DNA of 46,968 nucleotides from Clostridia bacterium (GCA_017502525.1 JAFVUV010000026.1:1-46968); one strand, 5' to 3'; positions 16,456 through 26,301 are shown, numbered from the stretch's first letter. The notes: generated by a model not told the origin, from the sequence alone. Made by a program: numbers and translations.

Positions 16456-16994
16456 TATAGGAGAGGAATTGTTGCTAAATAGTTTATATCTTTTCGGTCT
16501 TTAGCATCACCTTCTGCTAGAACGAAAAGCTTTTTATTTATAATTCCGCCGGCCTTTAATACTAAATCTTCTAGACCTTTAACGCTTTCGCCTGTAGAAA
16601 TTACGTCGTCAACTATAGCAACCTTTTTACCTTTTATCAAGTCAACGTCGTGTTTTGATAAATAAAATTCTTGATTTTTGCCGGTAGTGATTGAAGTGCC
16701 GTAGGCAACGCTTATGCCGTCTTGCATATAGAGTTTTTTGGATTTTCTAGCAACTGCGTAGAAAGGCATATCTAGTTCACGAGCAACAACGTGGGTAAGT
16801 TGCAAACCTTTTGATTCAGCAGTTAACAAAACTTCGCAATCACCTGCAAATTTAGCAAGATTTTTTCCGCAATGTTCGGTAAGCGACGGATTGCCATGCA
16901 AATTAAAAAATGCAATGTTTATACCGCTAGGTAAGGTAAGAACGGGCAACTTTTCAACTCGACCACATATGTTTACTTCGTGAAATTTTTCCAT
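16455..16994 (-). CDS. Adenine phosphoribosyltransferase-like protein
   Basis: A 179-residue type I phosphoribosyltransferase. The PRPP-binding signature VAIVDDVISTGES is at 125-137, and the fold core (LLTAESKGLQL, 56-66) matches the Apt/COG0503 group. The segment near 31-39 (NLHGNPSLT) and a charged flexible loop near 95-112 differ from ordinary Apt, so the true base substrate could be different. GGGGTG precedes the ATG. It is monocistronic, between a terminator and the divergent calcium-type ATPase. Confidence 0.75.
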   Translation of the reverse strand: MEKFHEVNICGRVEKLPVLTLPSGINIAFFNLHGNPSLTEHCGKNLAKFAGDCEVLLTAESKGLQLTHVVARELDMPFYAVARKSKKLYMQDGISVAYGTSITTGKNQEFYLSKHDVDLIKGKKVAIVDDVISTGESVKGLEDLVLKAGGIINKKLFVLAEGDAKDRKDINYLATIPLL

Positions 16995-17119
16995 AGTAAC
17001 ACCCCAAAATTTTTGTTATTATAAGTTTATCACAAATATAAGTTTTTGTCTAGGTATAAAATCATATTTTAAATAATTTTAGCATAATTTTAGTATAACC
17101 CGTCTTAAGGAGAAAGATA

Positions 17120-19747
17120 ATGATTTTTTATGACAAAACGGCTAGCGAAACTTTATTGCAATTAAAATCGGACAAGAAGCGTGGATTAAACAAAACGGGC
17201 GTAATTACAAATAGAAAAACATATGGTGAAAACGTTATAACAAAAAATAAAAAACGTACTTTTTTGAATAGACTTTTCGACGCGTTTAAAGAACCTATGC
17301 TACTAATTTTAGTGTTTGGGTTTGTTTTGGCACTAGGTACGAATTTAGGCAAGTATTTAAAGTCAAGGGAAGGTGATTTTGCAGAGTGTTTCGGTATTTT
17401 GTTTGCAATTATACTATCAGTATCAATAACTCTAATTATGGAAGGAAGTTCGGAAAAAGCATTTAATGCGCTTGGTAAAATTTACGAAAATTTAGCCGTT
17501 AGAGTTATAAGAGACGGTGAAACCGTTTTAATTCCACAAGGACAAGTGGTTGTCGGGGATATAATCATAATAGAGAGTGGGGATAAAATAGTAGCAGACG
17601 GCAGACTTCTTGAAAGTGTTTCTCTTGCGGTTGACGAATCCACGTTAACAGGAGAAAGTTTACCTGCCAAAAAGGATGCTAGAGTGGTTTTAGATAAAAG
17701 CGTTGCGCTTGCCGAAAGAATAAACTGCGTCTATTCGGGCACTTTCGTTGCTGCTGGGAACGGACTTATGGTCGTTACTGCGGTAGGGAATAAAACTGAA
17801 ATAGGAAATATTGCAGGGGAACTAATTGAACAGACGTCAAATTCACCGTTACAAGTTAAACTCGGCAAGTTGGGTAAAACGGTAACCATAGTAGGTGCTT
17901 GTTGTGCGGTGTTAGTGTTTATTTTATCAGTTATTAGGCTCTATTTTTGGGGAACGATAAATTTTTCAAGCGTTCAAGAATTGTTCGTTTCGTGCATAGT
18001 ATTAATAATTGCCGCCGTACCCGAAGGACTTCCTACTATAGTGGCTGTTTCTCTTGCATTAAATATGATTAAACTTGCAAAAGAGAACGCGCTGATAAAA
18101 AAGATGACTGCCACCGAAACCGCGGGTGCGGTTAGTGTGATTTGTTCGGATAAAACGGGTACGCTTACTGAAAATAAAATGAGCGTTGTTAGCGTTTGCA
18201 AAAGTGAGTATTGTATTCAGCCGGAGAAAGTTAAAGACGAATTGCTTTGGCAAAATTTCGTTTGCAATTCGACTGCCGATATAACGGTTGAGAAAAAGCG
18301 CGTTATAAGAAAAGGGAGCAGTACCGAATGTGCGCTTATAGAAGCTTATAAAAAAAGCCAACCGAAAATTAATTATAAAACTTATAGAGAAAGTTTTGTG
18401 GTTGTTGAACGAGAGCCTTTTTCTAGCGAAAATAAATATATGACCACAACTATAAGACTAGGAAATATAAAGCGTAAACTTATAAAAGGTGCACCTGAAA
18501 AGGTTTTGAGTCTGTGCAAATTAACTAACGCACAAATTTCTAAAATTTTATCTAACGTAAGCGAGCATCAAAAAAAGGCTAGACGCGTAATATGTTTTGG
18601 GCATATAGATTTTGATAACGCAGATAGCGTTGATAAATACGTATATGATGGATACGTTGCGATAAGTGACCCTATTAGAAAAGAAGTTTATAAAGCCGTA
18701 CAAGATTGTAGGCGTGCGGGAATTAAAGTTAAAATTTTAACAGGCGATAATAGGGATACTGCGCTTGCAATCGCTAGAGAGTTAAAACTTTGCGAGCAAG
18801 ATAAATGCGTTGTTAACGCTCAAGAATTAGAAAATCTAACTGACGAACAATTAAAGAAAATACTACCTAATATTGCCGTAATTGCTAGAAGTACGCCCAT
18901 AATAAAATTACGTGTTGTAAAAGCACTTAAAAGTTTAGGTGAAGTAGTTGCCGTAACTGGAGATGGAATAAACGACGCCCCTGCGATAAAACAGGCAGAC
19001 GTTGGAATTGCTATGGGGGAAGCGGGTAGTGAAATCACAAAAGAGGCGGCGGATATAGTGCTACTTGACGACAGTTTTTCAACCGTAGTAAAAGCCGTAT
19101 CTTTCGGTAGAAACGTATATAAGAATTTGCAAAGGTTTATAGTTTTTCAATTGTCAGTAAATGTGTCCGCATTGCTTTTTATAACCGTTTGCGCGATTTT
19201 AGGTTTGACACCGCCTTTTAATACTTTGCAACTTTTATGGATAAATATAATTATGGACGGTCCTCCCGCGTTAACACTCGGGCTTGAAAGGGCAACGGAT
19301 AGTTTGATGAATAATAAGCCGATTAAAAAAGATTTAGGGATAGTTGGCAAGAAAATGTTGATAAAAATTATTTTTAACGGCGTGTTTGTGGGCGGAATAA
19401 TGATTTTGCAATATTTAACTGATTTTATGCATGTGGGGGAGCAAATGAGTGGTGTAATATTTACAACTTTTATACTGTTTCAACTTTTTAACGCTTTTAA
19501 TAGTAGGGAACTTGGCTCTCAAAGTATATTTAAAGGTATAGGTAAAAATAAATTAATGCTTTTGACTTTTGGGTCTGTTTTTTTGGTTCATATATTTATA
19601 GTTCAAGTTTGTGCTGGTGTTTTTGGCGTTAGTTCACTATCATTAGTTTCGTGGATAAAATGTTTAGTCGTATCATTTTCTATCGTTGCCGTATCGGAAA
19701 TATATAAGGCAATTTTTAGAGCCATAAAAAAAGCTAAGTATGAATAA
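17120..19747 (+). CDS. Calcium-transporting-type P-type ATPase (P2 family)
   Basis: An 875-residue P2-type cation pump. It starts with the cation-ATPase N-terminal domain, then TM1-2, an actuator domain with LTGES (about 178-182), the TM4 ion-binding motif PEGLP (about 298-302), phosphorylation Asp344 in SDKTGTLTENK, a nucleotide-binding region, TGDGINDAPA and the six C-terminal helices with NIIMDGPPALTLG. These fit the PMR1/SERCA-like bacterial group that exports Ca2+ or sometimes Mn2+ or Na+; the sequence alone does not settle the ion. AAGGAG precedes the ATG. In contrast to the copper pump nearby, all key motifs are canonical. Confidence 0.9.
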   Translation: MIFYDKTASETLLQLKSDKKRGLNKTGVITNRKTYGENVITKNKKRTFLNRLFDAFKEPMLLILVFGFVLALGTNLGKYLKSREGDFAECFGILFAIILSVSITLIMEGSSEKAFNALGKIYENLAVRVIRDGETVLIPQGQVVVGDIIIIESGDKIVADGRLLESVSLAVDESTLTGESLPAKKDARVVLDKSVALAERINCVYSGTFVAAGNGLMVVTAVGNKTEIGNIAGELIEQTSNSPLQVKLGKLGKTVTIVGACCAVLVFILSVIRLYFWGTINFSSVQELFVSCIVLIIAAVPEGLPTIVAVSLALNMIKLAKENALIKKMTATETAGAVSVICSDKTGTLTENKMSVVSVCKSEYCIQPEKVKDELLWQNFVCNSTADITVEKKRVIRKGSSTECALIEAYKKSQPKINYKTYRESFVVVEREPFSSENKYMTTTIRLGNIKRKLIKGAPEKVLSLCKLTNAQISKILSNVSEHQKKARRVICFGHIDFDNADSVDKYVYDGYVAISDPIRKEVYKAVQDCRRAGIKVKILTGDNRDTALAIARELKLCEQDKCVVNAQELENLTDEQLKKILPNIAVIARSTPIIKLRVVKALKSLGEVVAVTGDGINDAPAIKQADVGIAMGEAGSEITKEAADIVLLDDSFSTVVKAVSFGRNVYKNLQRFIVFQLSVNVSALLFITVCAILGLTPPFNTLQLLWINIIMDGPPALTLGLERATDSLMNNKPIKKDLGIVGKKMLIKIIFNGVFVGGIMILQYLTDFMHVGEQMSGVIFTTFILFQLFNAFNSRELGSQSIFKGIGKNKLMLLTFGSVFLVHIFIVQVCAGVFGVSSLSLVSWIKCLVVSFSIVAVSEIYKAIFRAIKKAKYE

Positions 19748-19810
19748 AAAACTTTTGTCGATTAATAGTCTTTATAAATAAAATTAACAAGAGGGCGTAA
19801 ACTATCGTAT

Positions 19811-20530
19811 ATGACTAATTTAATTATCACGGAAAACGTCAGCGAACAAGAAAATCTATTATATGTGCAATCGGCTATTTCAGAAATAGCTGTTCACGCA
19901 GGTTGTTCGGTGCGCTTAAATAATATTAGCGAAAGAGCAATTTTAACAGTTAATTATCCCGAACAATATTCGGATATTATTAAAGCAGAAATAGTAGATA
20001 AAGTTGCGGAAATAATCGCTATAAAATATAAATACGATTTTTTCAAAAAAAATCTAAAAATCGCGGGGTTGTCAAAAGTTGAAAAAGAAATTTTGATAAC
20101 GAGTTTGATTGCTGCGGATTTAGATGATGATAAGAAATATTCGTTTCAAAAAATCAAAAATGATACCGTGATTGCGGTTGACGGCTCTTTTAATTTTAAG
20201 TTAAAAGCATTAAAGAAAAAATGGCAAGACGTTTTAAGTTGCGTTCCCGAGTGTTTTTTGAATAGTCAACTTAAAGAATTTATAAGTTTTTTGCTAGAAA
20301 ATAAAAATAAGCGAGTTTACATTGACGGTGGACTTGTTTATGATAGTCATTATAGACGGTTAAAAAGAAGTAGTCTTTTTGGAGATGAATCTGTTAAAAT
20401 AGTTAGAGAAGTACTGCTTAGCAACTGTGGGGAAATTGAACTAAACGGCAATATTCCAAAAGAAGATGAATTTTATTTGAAAGAGTATTATATCGATAAA
20501 ATAATATTTTCGGGCGGATATATTACTTAA
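19811..20530 (+). CDS. ytxC: YtxC-like sporulation protein
   Basis: A 239-residue soluble protein whose pattern and place fit YtxC, a poorly characterised family found directly upstream of thrS in Bacillus and many Clostridia. The C-terminal half has the family-like run LKEFISFLLENKNKRVYID with GGLVYD, and a final helix ending in an ELNGN element. The N-terminal half is variable. No membrane segment or catalytic motif is visible. The Shine-Dalgarno is weak, with GAGGG about 16 bases before the ATG. Gene order is the main argument; the sequence match is moderate. Confidence 0.55.
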   Translation: MTNLIITENVSEQENLLYVQSAISEIAVHAGCSVRLNNISERAILTVNYPEQYSDIIKAEIVDKVAEIIAIKYKYDFFKKNLKIAGLSKVEKEILITSLIAADLDDDKKYSFQKIKNDTVIAVDGSFNFKLKALKKKWQDVLSCVPECFLNSQLKEFISFLLENKNKRVYIDGGLVYDSHYRRLKRSSLFGDESVKIVREVLLSNCGEIELNGNIPKEDEFYLKEYYIDKIIFSGGYIT

Positions 20531-20534
20531 AAGG

Positions 20535-20563
20535 TTGACAAAAGCAAAATAAAGTTATAAAAT
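20535..20563 (+). promoter_or_regulatory. Promoter of the thrS T-box leader
   Basis: A perfect TTGACA (20535-20540), 17 bases, TAAAAT (20558-20563). It starts five bases after the upstream stop codon. Confidence 0.8.
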
Positions 20564-20569
20564 ACTATG

Positions 20570-20800
20570 TGTAACGAATAGCCTAACGGTTTAGGACAAG
20601 TAGGAGTTTATGCGTTTTGCAGAGAGCGGGTGGTTGCTGAAAACCCGTAAACGGTAAGCAAACTGAAACCACCTTAACTTCGGCAAGGTTGTCGCACCTA
20701 AAAAGCGAAAAGAGAGGTCGCGCGAAAATTTGCGTGGCAAAAAAGGTGGAAACGCGGTAATTATCGTCCTTTGGCAACAGCCAAAGGATTTTTTATTTTA
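20570..20800 (+). promoter_or_regulatory. T-box riboswitch, threonine specificity
   Basis: A leader that senses uncharged tRNA and controls thrS by transcription attenuation. The stem I hallmark AGAGAGCGGGTGGTTGCTG is at about 20620-20638. The specifier is read as ACC (20669-20671, context GAAACCACC), a threonine codon followed by a purine-type position. The T-box AAGGTGGAAACGCGG (about 20743-20757) contains UGGA, which pairs with an ACCA/UCCA-type tRNA end bearing discriminator U. The terminator stem TCCTTTGGC/GCCAAAGGA (20767-20788) is followed by a T run. Confidence 0.93.
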
Positions 20801-20814
20801 ACGGAGGATTATTT

Positions 20815-22746
20815 ATGAAAATTACGCTTAAAGACGGCTCGTTTTTAGAATTTGATGCACCTGTAACGGTTGGTGCTGTTGCATCGGCAATTTCAGAAGG
20901 ATTGTTTAGAAATGCCGTTTGTGGAAAAGTTGACGGCGAACTTGTTGATTTGTCGTTTGTGATTGAAAATGACTGTGAATTACAAATTATTACAATGAAA
21001 GATAAAGAAGGGCTTGACGTTTATCGTCATACCACTTCGCATATTTTAGCGCAAGCAGTTAAAAATATATTCCCAACGAGTAAACTGGCTATAGGACCGA
21101 CCGTAGAAAATGGGTTTTATTATGATATTGAATTCAAAACGCCTATAACTCAACAAGATTTAGCAAAAATTGAGAGTGAAATGAAGGAAATTATTAAAAG
21201 TGATTTACCTATTGAGCGTTTCGTTTACAGTAAGAAAGACGCGGTTAAAATTTTTAAGGATTTTTCTGAACCTTATAAAGTTGAACTTATAAATGATTTA
21301 CCTAAGGGTAGTGTTATTTCTTGTTACAAACAAGGCGACTTTATGGACTTATGCCGTGGCCCGCACTTACCGTCGACTGGCAAAATTAAGGCGTTCAAAC
21401 TCACTTCGGTTACCGGTGCTTATTGGCGTGGGGATGAAAAGAATAAAATGCTTACCCGAATTTACGGCACGGCTTTTGCAAAAAAGAGCGAGTTAGAAGA
21501 ACATCTTGTTGCATTAGAAGAGGCTAAGAAAAGAGACCATAACAAACTCGGTAGAGATTTAGGAATATTCCTTACTGAAGAAGTGGTTGGACAAGGCTTG
21601 CCCATTTTAGCACCTAAAGGCGCAAAAATCATGCAAGTTCTTTCAAGATTCGTTGAAGATGAGGAAGAAAAGCGTGGTTTTATGATTACCAAAACTCCAT
21701 ATATGGCAAAGAACGACCTTTACCGTATTTCTGGACACTGGGACCACTATAGAGATAAAATGTTTATAATCGGCGACGAAAATTCTCCCGAAGCATTAGC
21801 GCTACGTCCTATGACTTGTCCTTTCCAATATCAAATTTATAAAAACGGGTTAAAGAGTTATAGAGATTTGCCTTGCCGTTATAGTGAAACCGCAACGTTG
21901 TTTAGAAAAGAGGCAAGTGGCGAAATGCACGGACTTATTCGCGTTCGTCAGTTCACGTTATCTGACGGACATATCGTTTGTGCGCCCGACCAAATTGAAG
22001 ACGAATTTAGACGTTGCTTAGAACTCAGTTACTATTTCCTTGATTGTTTAGGAATGAGAGAGGACGTAACTTTCCGTTTTAGTAAACGCGGTAAATCGAA
22101 TAAGAGTAAATATATTGATAACGATAAGGCTTGGAACGAAACCGAATCGTTAATGAAAAAGATTCTTGATTCAATCGGCATTGAATACGTTGAAGCGGAT
22201 GATGAAGCAGCGTTCTACGGACCTAAATTAGACGTTCAAATTAAAAACGTATACGGCAAAGAAGATACACTAATCACAATTCAACTTGACTTTGCGGCCG
22301 CTCACAGTTTCGATATGACTTATATTGATGAAAACGGAACTAAACAATATCCGTTCGTTATTCATAGAAGTTCAATTGGTTGTTATGAAAGAACGCTTGC
22401 ATTACTTATTGAAAAATATGCAGGTGCATTCCCGTTCTGGATTTGCCCTGTACAAGTAAAAGTTATGAGTTTGACCGAAAGAACTGCTGAATACGCAAAA
22501 GAAATTTGTGAAAAACTTTTACGCGTGGGTATTAGAGCAGAAGTTGATAATCGTAATGAAAAAATCGGCTATAAAATTAGAGAGGCTCAACTTGAAAAAG
22601 TTCCTTATATGATTATCGTTGGCGATAAAGAAAAGGAAGATAAAACTGTTTCAGTTCGTAGCAGAAAAGAAGGCGATTTAGGCGTAATGAGTGTTGATTC
22701 AATCATTGATAAACTCGTGGAAGAAGATAGAAGTAAAAAGGCATAA
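20815..22746 (+). CDS. thrS: Threonine-tRNA ligase
   Basis: A 643-residue class II aminoacyl-tRNA synthetase. The N-terminal TGS domain spans about 1-62, the editing domain begins with the HxxxH motif (His72, His76), and the catalytic core contains RPMTCPFQY with the zinc cysteine and the class II motifs. The C-terminal anticodon-binding domain covers roughly the last 100 residues (PVQVKVMSL onward). GGAGG lies 8 bases before the ATG. Expression is set by the T-box leader directly upstream. Confidence 0.97.
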   Translation: MKITLKDGSFLEFDAPVTVGAVASAISEGLFRNAVCGKVDGELVDLSFVIENDCELQIITMKDKEGLDVYRHTTSHILAQAVKNIFPTSKLAIGPTVENGFYYDIEFKTPITQQDLAKIESEMKEIIKSDLPIERFVYSKKDAVKIFKDFSEPYKVELINDLPKGSVISCYKQGDFMDLCRGPHLPSTGKIKAFKLTSVTGAYWRGDEKNKMLTRIYGTAFAKKSELEEHLVALEEAKKRDHNKLGRDLGIFLTEEVVGQGLPILAPKGAKIMQVLSRFVEDEEEKRGFMITKTPYMAKNDLYRISGHWDHYRDKMFIIGDENSPEALALRPMTCPFQYQIYKNGLKSYRDLPCRYSETATLFRKEASGEMHGLIRVRQFTLSDGHIVCAPDQIEDEFRRCLELSYYFLDCLGMREDVTFRFSKRGKSNKSKYIDNDKAWNETESLMKKILDSIGIEYVEADDEAAFYGPKLDVQIKNVYGKEDTLITIQLDFAAAHSFDMTYIDENGTKQYPFVIHRSSIGCYERTLALLIEKYAGAFPFWICPVQVKVMSLTERTAEYAKEICEKLLRVGIRAEVDNRNEKIGYKIREAQLEKVPYMIIVGDKEKEDKTVSVRSRKEGDLGVMSVDSIIDKLVEEDRSKKA

Positions 22747-22779
22747 TCAATAGTAAATCACTTGTAAATATAAAAAAAT

Positions 22780-22814
22780 AAACGCACCTAAAATTTGTGT
22801 TTTTAGGTGCGTTT
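22780..22814. terminator. Bidirectional terminator between thrS and spmB
   Basis: A 14-bp perfect stem, AAACGCACCTAAAA (22780-22793) with TTTTAGGTGCGTTT (22801-22814). The last base touches the spmB stop codon, so it serves both convergent units. Confidence 0.85.
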
Positions 22815-23320
22815 TACATTAGTCTACATATAAAACAAGCAAAAACGCAAGAGCAAAAAGAAGCGAATAAAGAGATTAAAATAGGTGTTAAAAGTTTTTT
22901 AGTTTTTGCATTTGCAAAATAAACTGCGGCAATATAAAAAACCGTTTCGCTACTTCCGTAAATTACACAAGCCGAGCGGGCAAGATAACTATCTGTGCCG
23001 TATTTTGTGAAAATTTCCGTTAAAATTGCAAGCGAGCCACTACCCGAAAATGGTTTGATTAAAACTAACTTCGTCAGTTCAGTTGGAATGCCCATAAGAT
23101 TAAAAAAAGGTGTTAAGGCTTTTGTTAATAACGAAGAAATACCACTTATTTCAAATAGTTCGGTTAACACGAAAATACTAACTAAATATGGAAAAATACT
23201 AACAGCAAAGGGAATTGCTGATTTTGCACCTAAAGTAAAAGCGTCATAAGGCTTGACCTTTTTTATGACCGATACGATAAAAATTATTAAAAACAGTACG
23301 GGTATGAAATATTTAGACAT
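22814..23320 (-). CDS. spmB: Spore maturation protein B
   Basis: A 168-residue polytopic membrane protein of the nucleoside-recognition (Gate) fold. The motif GSGSLAIL (about 92-99) and YGSSETVFY (about 118-126) are characteristic of SpmB. With SpmA it acts in spore core dehydration in Bacillus. It overlaps spmA by 8 bases and forms a two-gene operon with it. Confidence 0.93.
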   Translation of the reverse strand: MSKYFIPVLFLIIFIVSVIKKVKPYDAFTLGAKSAIPFAVSIFPYLVSIFVLTELFEISGISSLLTKALTPFFNLMGIPTELTKLVLIKPFSGSGSLAILTEIFTKYGTDSYLARSACVIYGSSETVFYIAAVYFANAKTKKLLTPILISLFASFCSCVFACFICRLM

Positions 23321-23888
23321 AACGATTTAATTTTGATTTTGGCTTTTTAACAAAAACTTTAACTAAAATAATGCCAACTATACTGGAAATTAGCGTTGCT
23401 AATATCGTTGGTATAATTATATCAGCAGGCGATAACGACCCCATAGACGACCTAAGTGCCATAACTGAAGAGGGGATAATTTGTATGCTTGTAGCGTTTA
23501 TTACAAAAAACATCGTAATAGCATATTCGGTGTTAGGGTGTTTTTCTAACTCTTCTATTGCTTTTATGCCCATAGGCGTTGTTGCACCGCTCATACCTAG
23601 CATATTAGCAGAAATATTTAATGAAATAAAATCCGACGCTTTTTCTGGTAAAGGACCAAAAAGAAATTTGTTTACGGGCTTTAATGCTTTAGCGAAAAAG
23701 TTTGATAATTTGCTTTGTTCTAAAAGTGCAAAAACGCCTAGCCAAACGGCGTAAATAACAACCATTTTCATTGTTAAATCTAATGCCTTTTCGCCACCTA
23801 AAAGCATTGCGGATAAAACGCCGTCGGGGTTAATAAAAACCATAACGGCGGTAGATAATATAAGAACAAGGCCAAAAATTACGTTCAT
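23313..23888 (-). CDS. spmA: Spore maturation protein A
   Basis: A 191-residue membrane protein of the Gate fold, the partner of SpmB. The LNISANMLGMSGATTPMG segment (about 90-107) corresponds to the conserved NLGNAATPLG-type motif. The N terminus aligns with known SpmA, so I keep the ATG at 23888 although there is no Shine-Dalgarno. A SigE-like promoter ends only 5 bases before this ATG, so the message may be leaderless. Confidence 0.93.
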   Translation of the reverse strand: MNVIFGLVLILSTAVMVFINPDGVLSAMLLGGEKALDLTMKMVVIYAVWLGVFALLEQSKLSNFFAKALKPVNKFLFGPLPEKASDFISLNISANMLGMSGATTPMGIKAIEELEKHPNTEYAITMFFVINATSIQIIPSSVMALRSSMGSLSPADIIIPTILATLISSIVGIILVKVFVKKPKSKLNRYV

Positions 23889-23893
23889 AGTAA

Positions 23894-23922
23894 ATTTTAT
23901 GCTTAATAATCCTTGAATATGA
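23894..23922 (-). promoter_or_regulatory. SigE-like sporulation promoter of spmAB
   Basis: On the minus strand, TCATATT (23916-23922), 14 bases, CATAAAAT (23894-23901). This matches the mother-cell SigE consensus KMATATT-N14-CATACAAT with one mismatch. spmAB is SigE-dependent in Bacillus. Five bases separate it from the spmA ATG. Confidence 0.55.
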
Positions 23923-23975
23923 AGAAGAAATATGTTAAAATATTATATTATAAATATAAAAAGGAATCGTTAACA

Positions 23976-24308
23976 ATGATTGAAAAATACTCATTTAAAG
24001 GTGAAGATTTTGCAGTAGCAATGCAGTTTGAAAATTGGAAAATTGGTTTACTAAGATACAGTAAAAGATTTTCGGTGTTTGATAGACTCGAAAGACATAT
24101 GCTCACCGACGAAGCGTTTATTTTGCTTGACGGGGAAGCTGAACTTTTTACCGACACGGAAAGTGTTGTTATGGAAAAGTGTGTAGTATACAATATTCCT
24201 AAAGCCGTATGGCATCATATCGTGGTTAGTAAGGATGCAACCGTTATGGTTGTTGAGAATGCTAGCACTTGTGATGAAAACACGGAAATTAAATTTATTA
24301 AGGAGTAA
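23976..24308 (+). CDS. Small cupin-domain protein
   Basis: A 110-residue single-domain cupin. The beta-barrel pattern is visible from about residue 25 to 100, with DEAFILLDGEAEL (about 46-58) as cupin motif 1 and PKAVWHHIVV (about 75-84) as motif 2. Motif 1 lacks the usual histidine pair, so metal binding is doubtful. I start at the ATG at 23976, preceded by AAAAGGA, rather than at an earlier TTG. metG begins 4 bases after its stop, so it is cotranscribed with metG-tatD. Substrate or ligand unknown. Confidence 0.7.
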   Translation: MIEKYSFKGEDFAVAMQFENWKIGLLRYSKRFSVFDRLERHMLTDEAFILLDGEAELFTDTESVVMEKCVVYNIPKAVWHHIVVSKDATVMVVENASTCDENTEIKFIKE

Positions 24309-24312
24309 TCTA

Positions 24313-26301
24313 ATGAAGGAAAAATACTATTTAACTACCGCCATTGCTTATACTTCAGGTAAACCGCATATAGGTAATACTTATGAAGCAATACTAGCGG
24401 ACAGTGTGGCGAGATTTAAAAGATATCAAGATTTTGACGTGTTTTTTCAAACTGGAACGGACGAGCACGGTCAAAAGATAGAAGAAAAGGCTGCAGCGGT
24501 AGGCGTTTCTCCCAAAGAATTCGTTGATAGTGTTGCAAAAGAAATTCAATCAATTTGGGATTTGGTTGGTGTTTCTTACGATAAGTTTATTAGAACTACC
24601 GACGATTATCACGAAAAACAAGTTCAAAAAATCTTCAAAAAATTATACGAAAAAGGCGATATTTATAAAGGTTCGTACGAAGGTTGGTATTGCACGCCTT
24701 GTGAAAGTTTTTGGACGGAAAGTCAACTAGTTGACGGGAAATGTCCCGATTGTGGCAGGGAAGTTAAAAAATCTCAAGAAGAAGCGTATTTCTTTAAAAT
24801 GAGCAAATACGCTGATAGATTGATGCAATATTATGAAGAACATCCCGAGTTTATTTTGCCCGTTTCAAGAAAGAACGAAATGGTTAATAACTTCTTAAAA
24901 CCCGGACTTCAAGATTTATGCGTTTCAAGAAGCACGTTTAAGTGGGGTGTCCCCGTAGATTTTGATGCAAAACACGTAGTTTACGTTTGGCTTGACGCTT
25001 TGACTAACTATATTACCGGTATAGGTTATGATGCTGACGGAAACGATAGTGAATTATATAATAAATTATGGCCAGCCGACGTTCATATTATCGGTAAAGA
25101 TATCATTAGATTCCATACTATTTACTGGCCGATATTCTTGATGGCGCTCGATATACCATTGCCTAAAAAAGTTTACGGACACGGTTGGTTGTTACAAGAC
25201 GGTGGAAAGATGAGTAAATCAAAAGGCAATGTTATTTACGCTGATGATTTGGTTGAATATTTTGGAAAAGACGCCGTTAGATATTACGTTCTTACTGCAA
25301 TGCCACAAGATAACGACGGGTTGATTTCTTGGGAATCGGTAATTGATACTATAAATAGTGATTTGGCAAACGTTTTTGGAAACTTAGTTAGCCGTACCAT
25401 TGCAATGAGTAATAAATATTTTGACGGGTTTGTTTGTGATGGTAAAGTTAGTGAAGCGGTTGATGAAGAATTGAAACTAGTTGCAACTTCAGCATATCAA
25501 AAAGTTGCTTCAAAAATGGACGATTTTAAGATTGCAGATGCAATTTCGGAAATATTTAACGTTTTCCGCAGGGCAAATAAATATATTGACGAAACTATGC
25601 CTTGGGCACTTGCCAAAGACGAAAGTAAAAAAGATAGACTTAAAACTGTACTTTATAACTTAACTGAGGCAATAATGATAGGCACTTCGCTTTTAAGTTC
25701 ATATTTGCCCGACACTTGCCAAAAAGTTGCGGATATGATGAATTTACCGCTTAGAAGTTTTGAAGAAGTTGTTAAATTTGGTCTTAACGAGCAATCTCAA
25801 GTAACCAAAACGCCTGAAATTCTATTTGCAAGAATTGATAGTGCAAAGGTAATGGAAAAGGTGAATGCCATGATAGAAGAGAGAAAAGCGCAGTTTGAAA
25901 AAGAACAAGCAAAAGCTGAAGATAAAAAAGAAGAAAAGAAACCTGAAGTTAAACTTCACGACCACTCAGAAAAACCTGCAATAGATATTGATGATTTTGC
26001 TAAAGTCCAACTTAAAATTGCAAAAGTTATCGCTTGTGAAAAGGTTGAGAAGAGCAAAAAACTTCTAAAACTTACCGTACAACTCGGCGAAGAAACGAGA
26101 ACGGTTGTGAGTGGTATTGCGCTATATTATACGCCAGAACAGTTAATCGGCAAAAAACTTGCTATGATAACTAACTTAAAACCAGCAAAACTCTGCGGAA
26201 TTGTTAGTGAAGGTATGATAGTTTGTGCTGAAGACGAAAATGGAAATATTGCATATCTAACACCTGAAAAGGATATTGCTGACGGGAGTCAAATTTTTTA
26301 A
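24313..26301 (+). CDS. metG: Methionine-tRNA ligase
   Basis: A 662-residue class I aminoacyl-tRNA synthetase. HIGH-like KPHIG is at 17-21, a zinc-binding cysteine cluster (CTPC and CPDC) at about 127-148, and KMSKS at 299-303. A Lys/Glu-rich linker near 520-560 leads to a C-terminal EMAPII/Trbp111-type tRNA-binding domain, as in the long Bacillus enzyme. The ATG at 24313 is preceded by GGAG; an upstream in-frame ATG at 24235 lies inside the cupin gene and is rejected. Stop and tatD start overlap by one base. Confidence 0.97.
   Translation: MKEKYYLTTAIAYTSGKPHIGNTYEAILADSVARFKRYQDFDVFFQTGTDEHGQKIEEKAAAVGVSPKEFVDSVAKEIQSIWDLVGVSYDKFIRTTDDYHEKQVQKIFKKLYEKGDIYKGSYEGWYCTPCESFWTESQLVDGKCPDCGREVKKSQEEAYFFKMSKYADRLMQYYEEHPEFILPVSRKNEMVNNFLKPGLQDLCVSRSTFKWGVPVDFDAKHVVYVWLDALTNYITGIGYDADGNDSELYNKLWPADVHIIGKDIIRFHTIYWPIFLMALDIPLPKKVYGHGWLLQDGGKMSKSKGNVIYADDLVEYFGKDAVRYYVLTAMPQDNDGLISWESVIDTINSDLANVFGNLVSRTIAMSNKYFDGFVCDGKVSEAVDEELKLVATSAYQKVASKMDDFKIADAISEIFNVFRRANKYIDETMPWALAKDESKKDRLKTVLYNLTEAIMIGTSLLSSYLPDTCQKVADMMNLPLRSFEEVVKFGLNEQSQVTKTPEILFARIDSAKVMEKVNAMIEERKAQFEKEQAKAEDKKEEKKPEVKLHDHSEKPAIDIDDFAKVQLKIAKVIACEKVEKSKKLLKLTVQLGEETRTVVSGIALYYTPEQLIGKKLAMITNLKPAKLCGIVSEGMIVCAEDENGNIAYLTPEKDIADGSQIF

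Noticed and set aside
20583..20777. Minus-strand frame over the thrS leader
   Set aside because: The region is a complete T-box riboswitch on the plus strand.
24235..24312. Upstream ATG for metG
   Set aside because: The 26-residue extension lies inside the cupin gene and matches nothing in MetG; the ATG at 24313 has its own GGAG.
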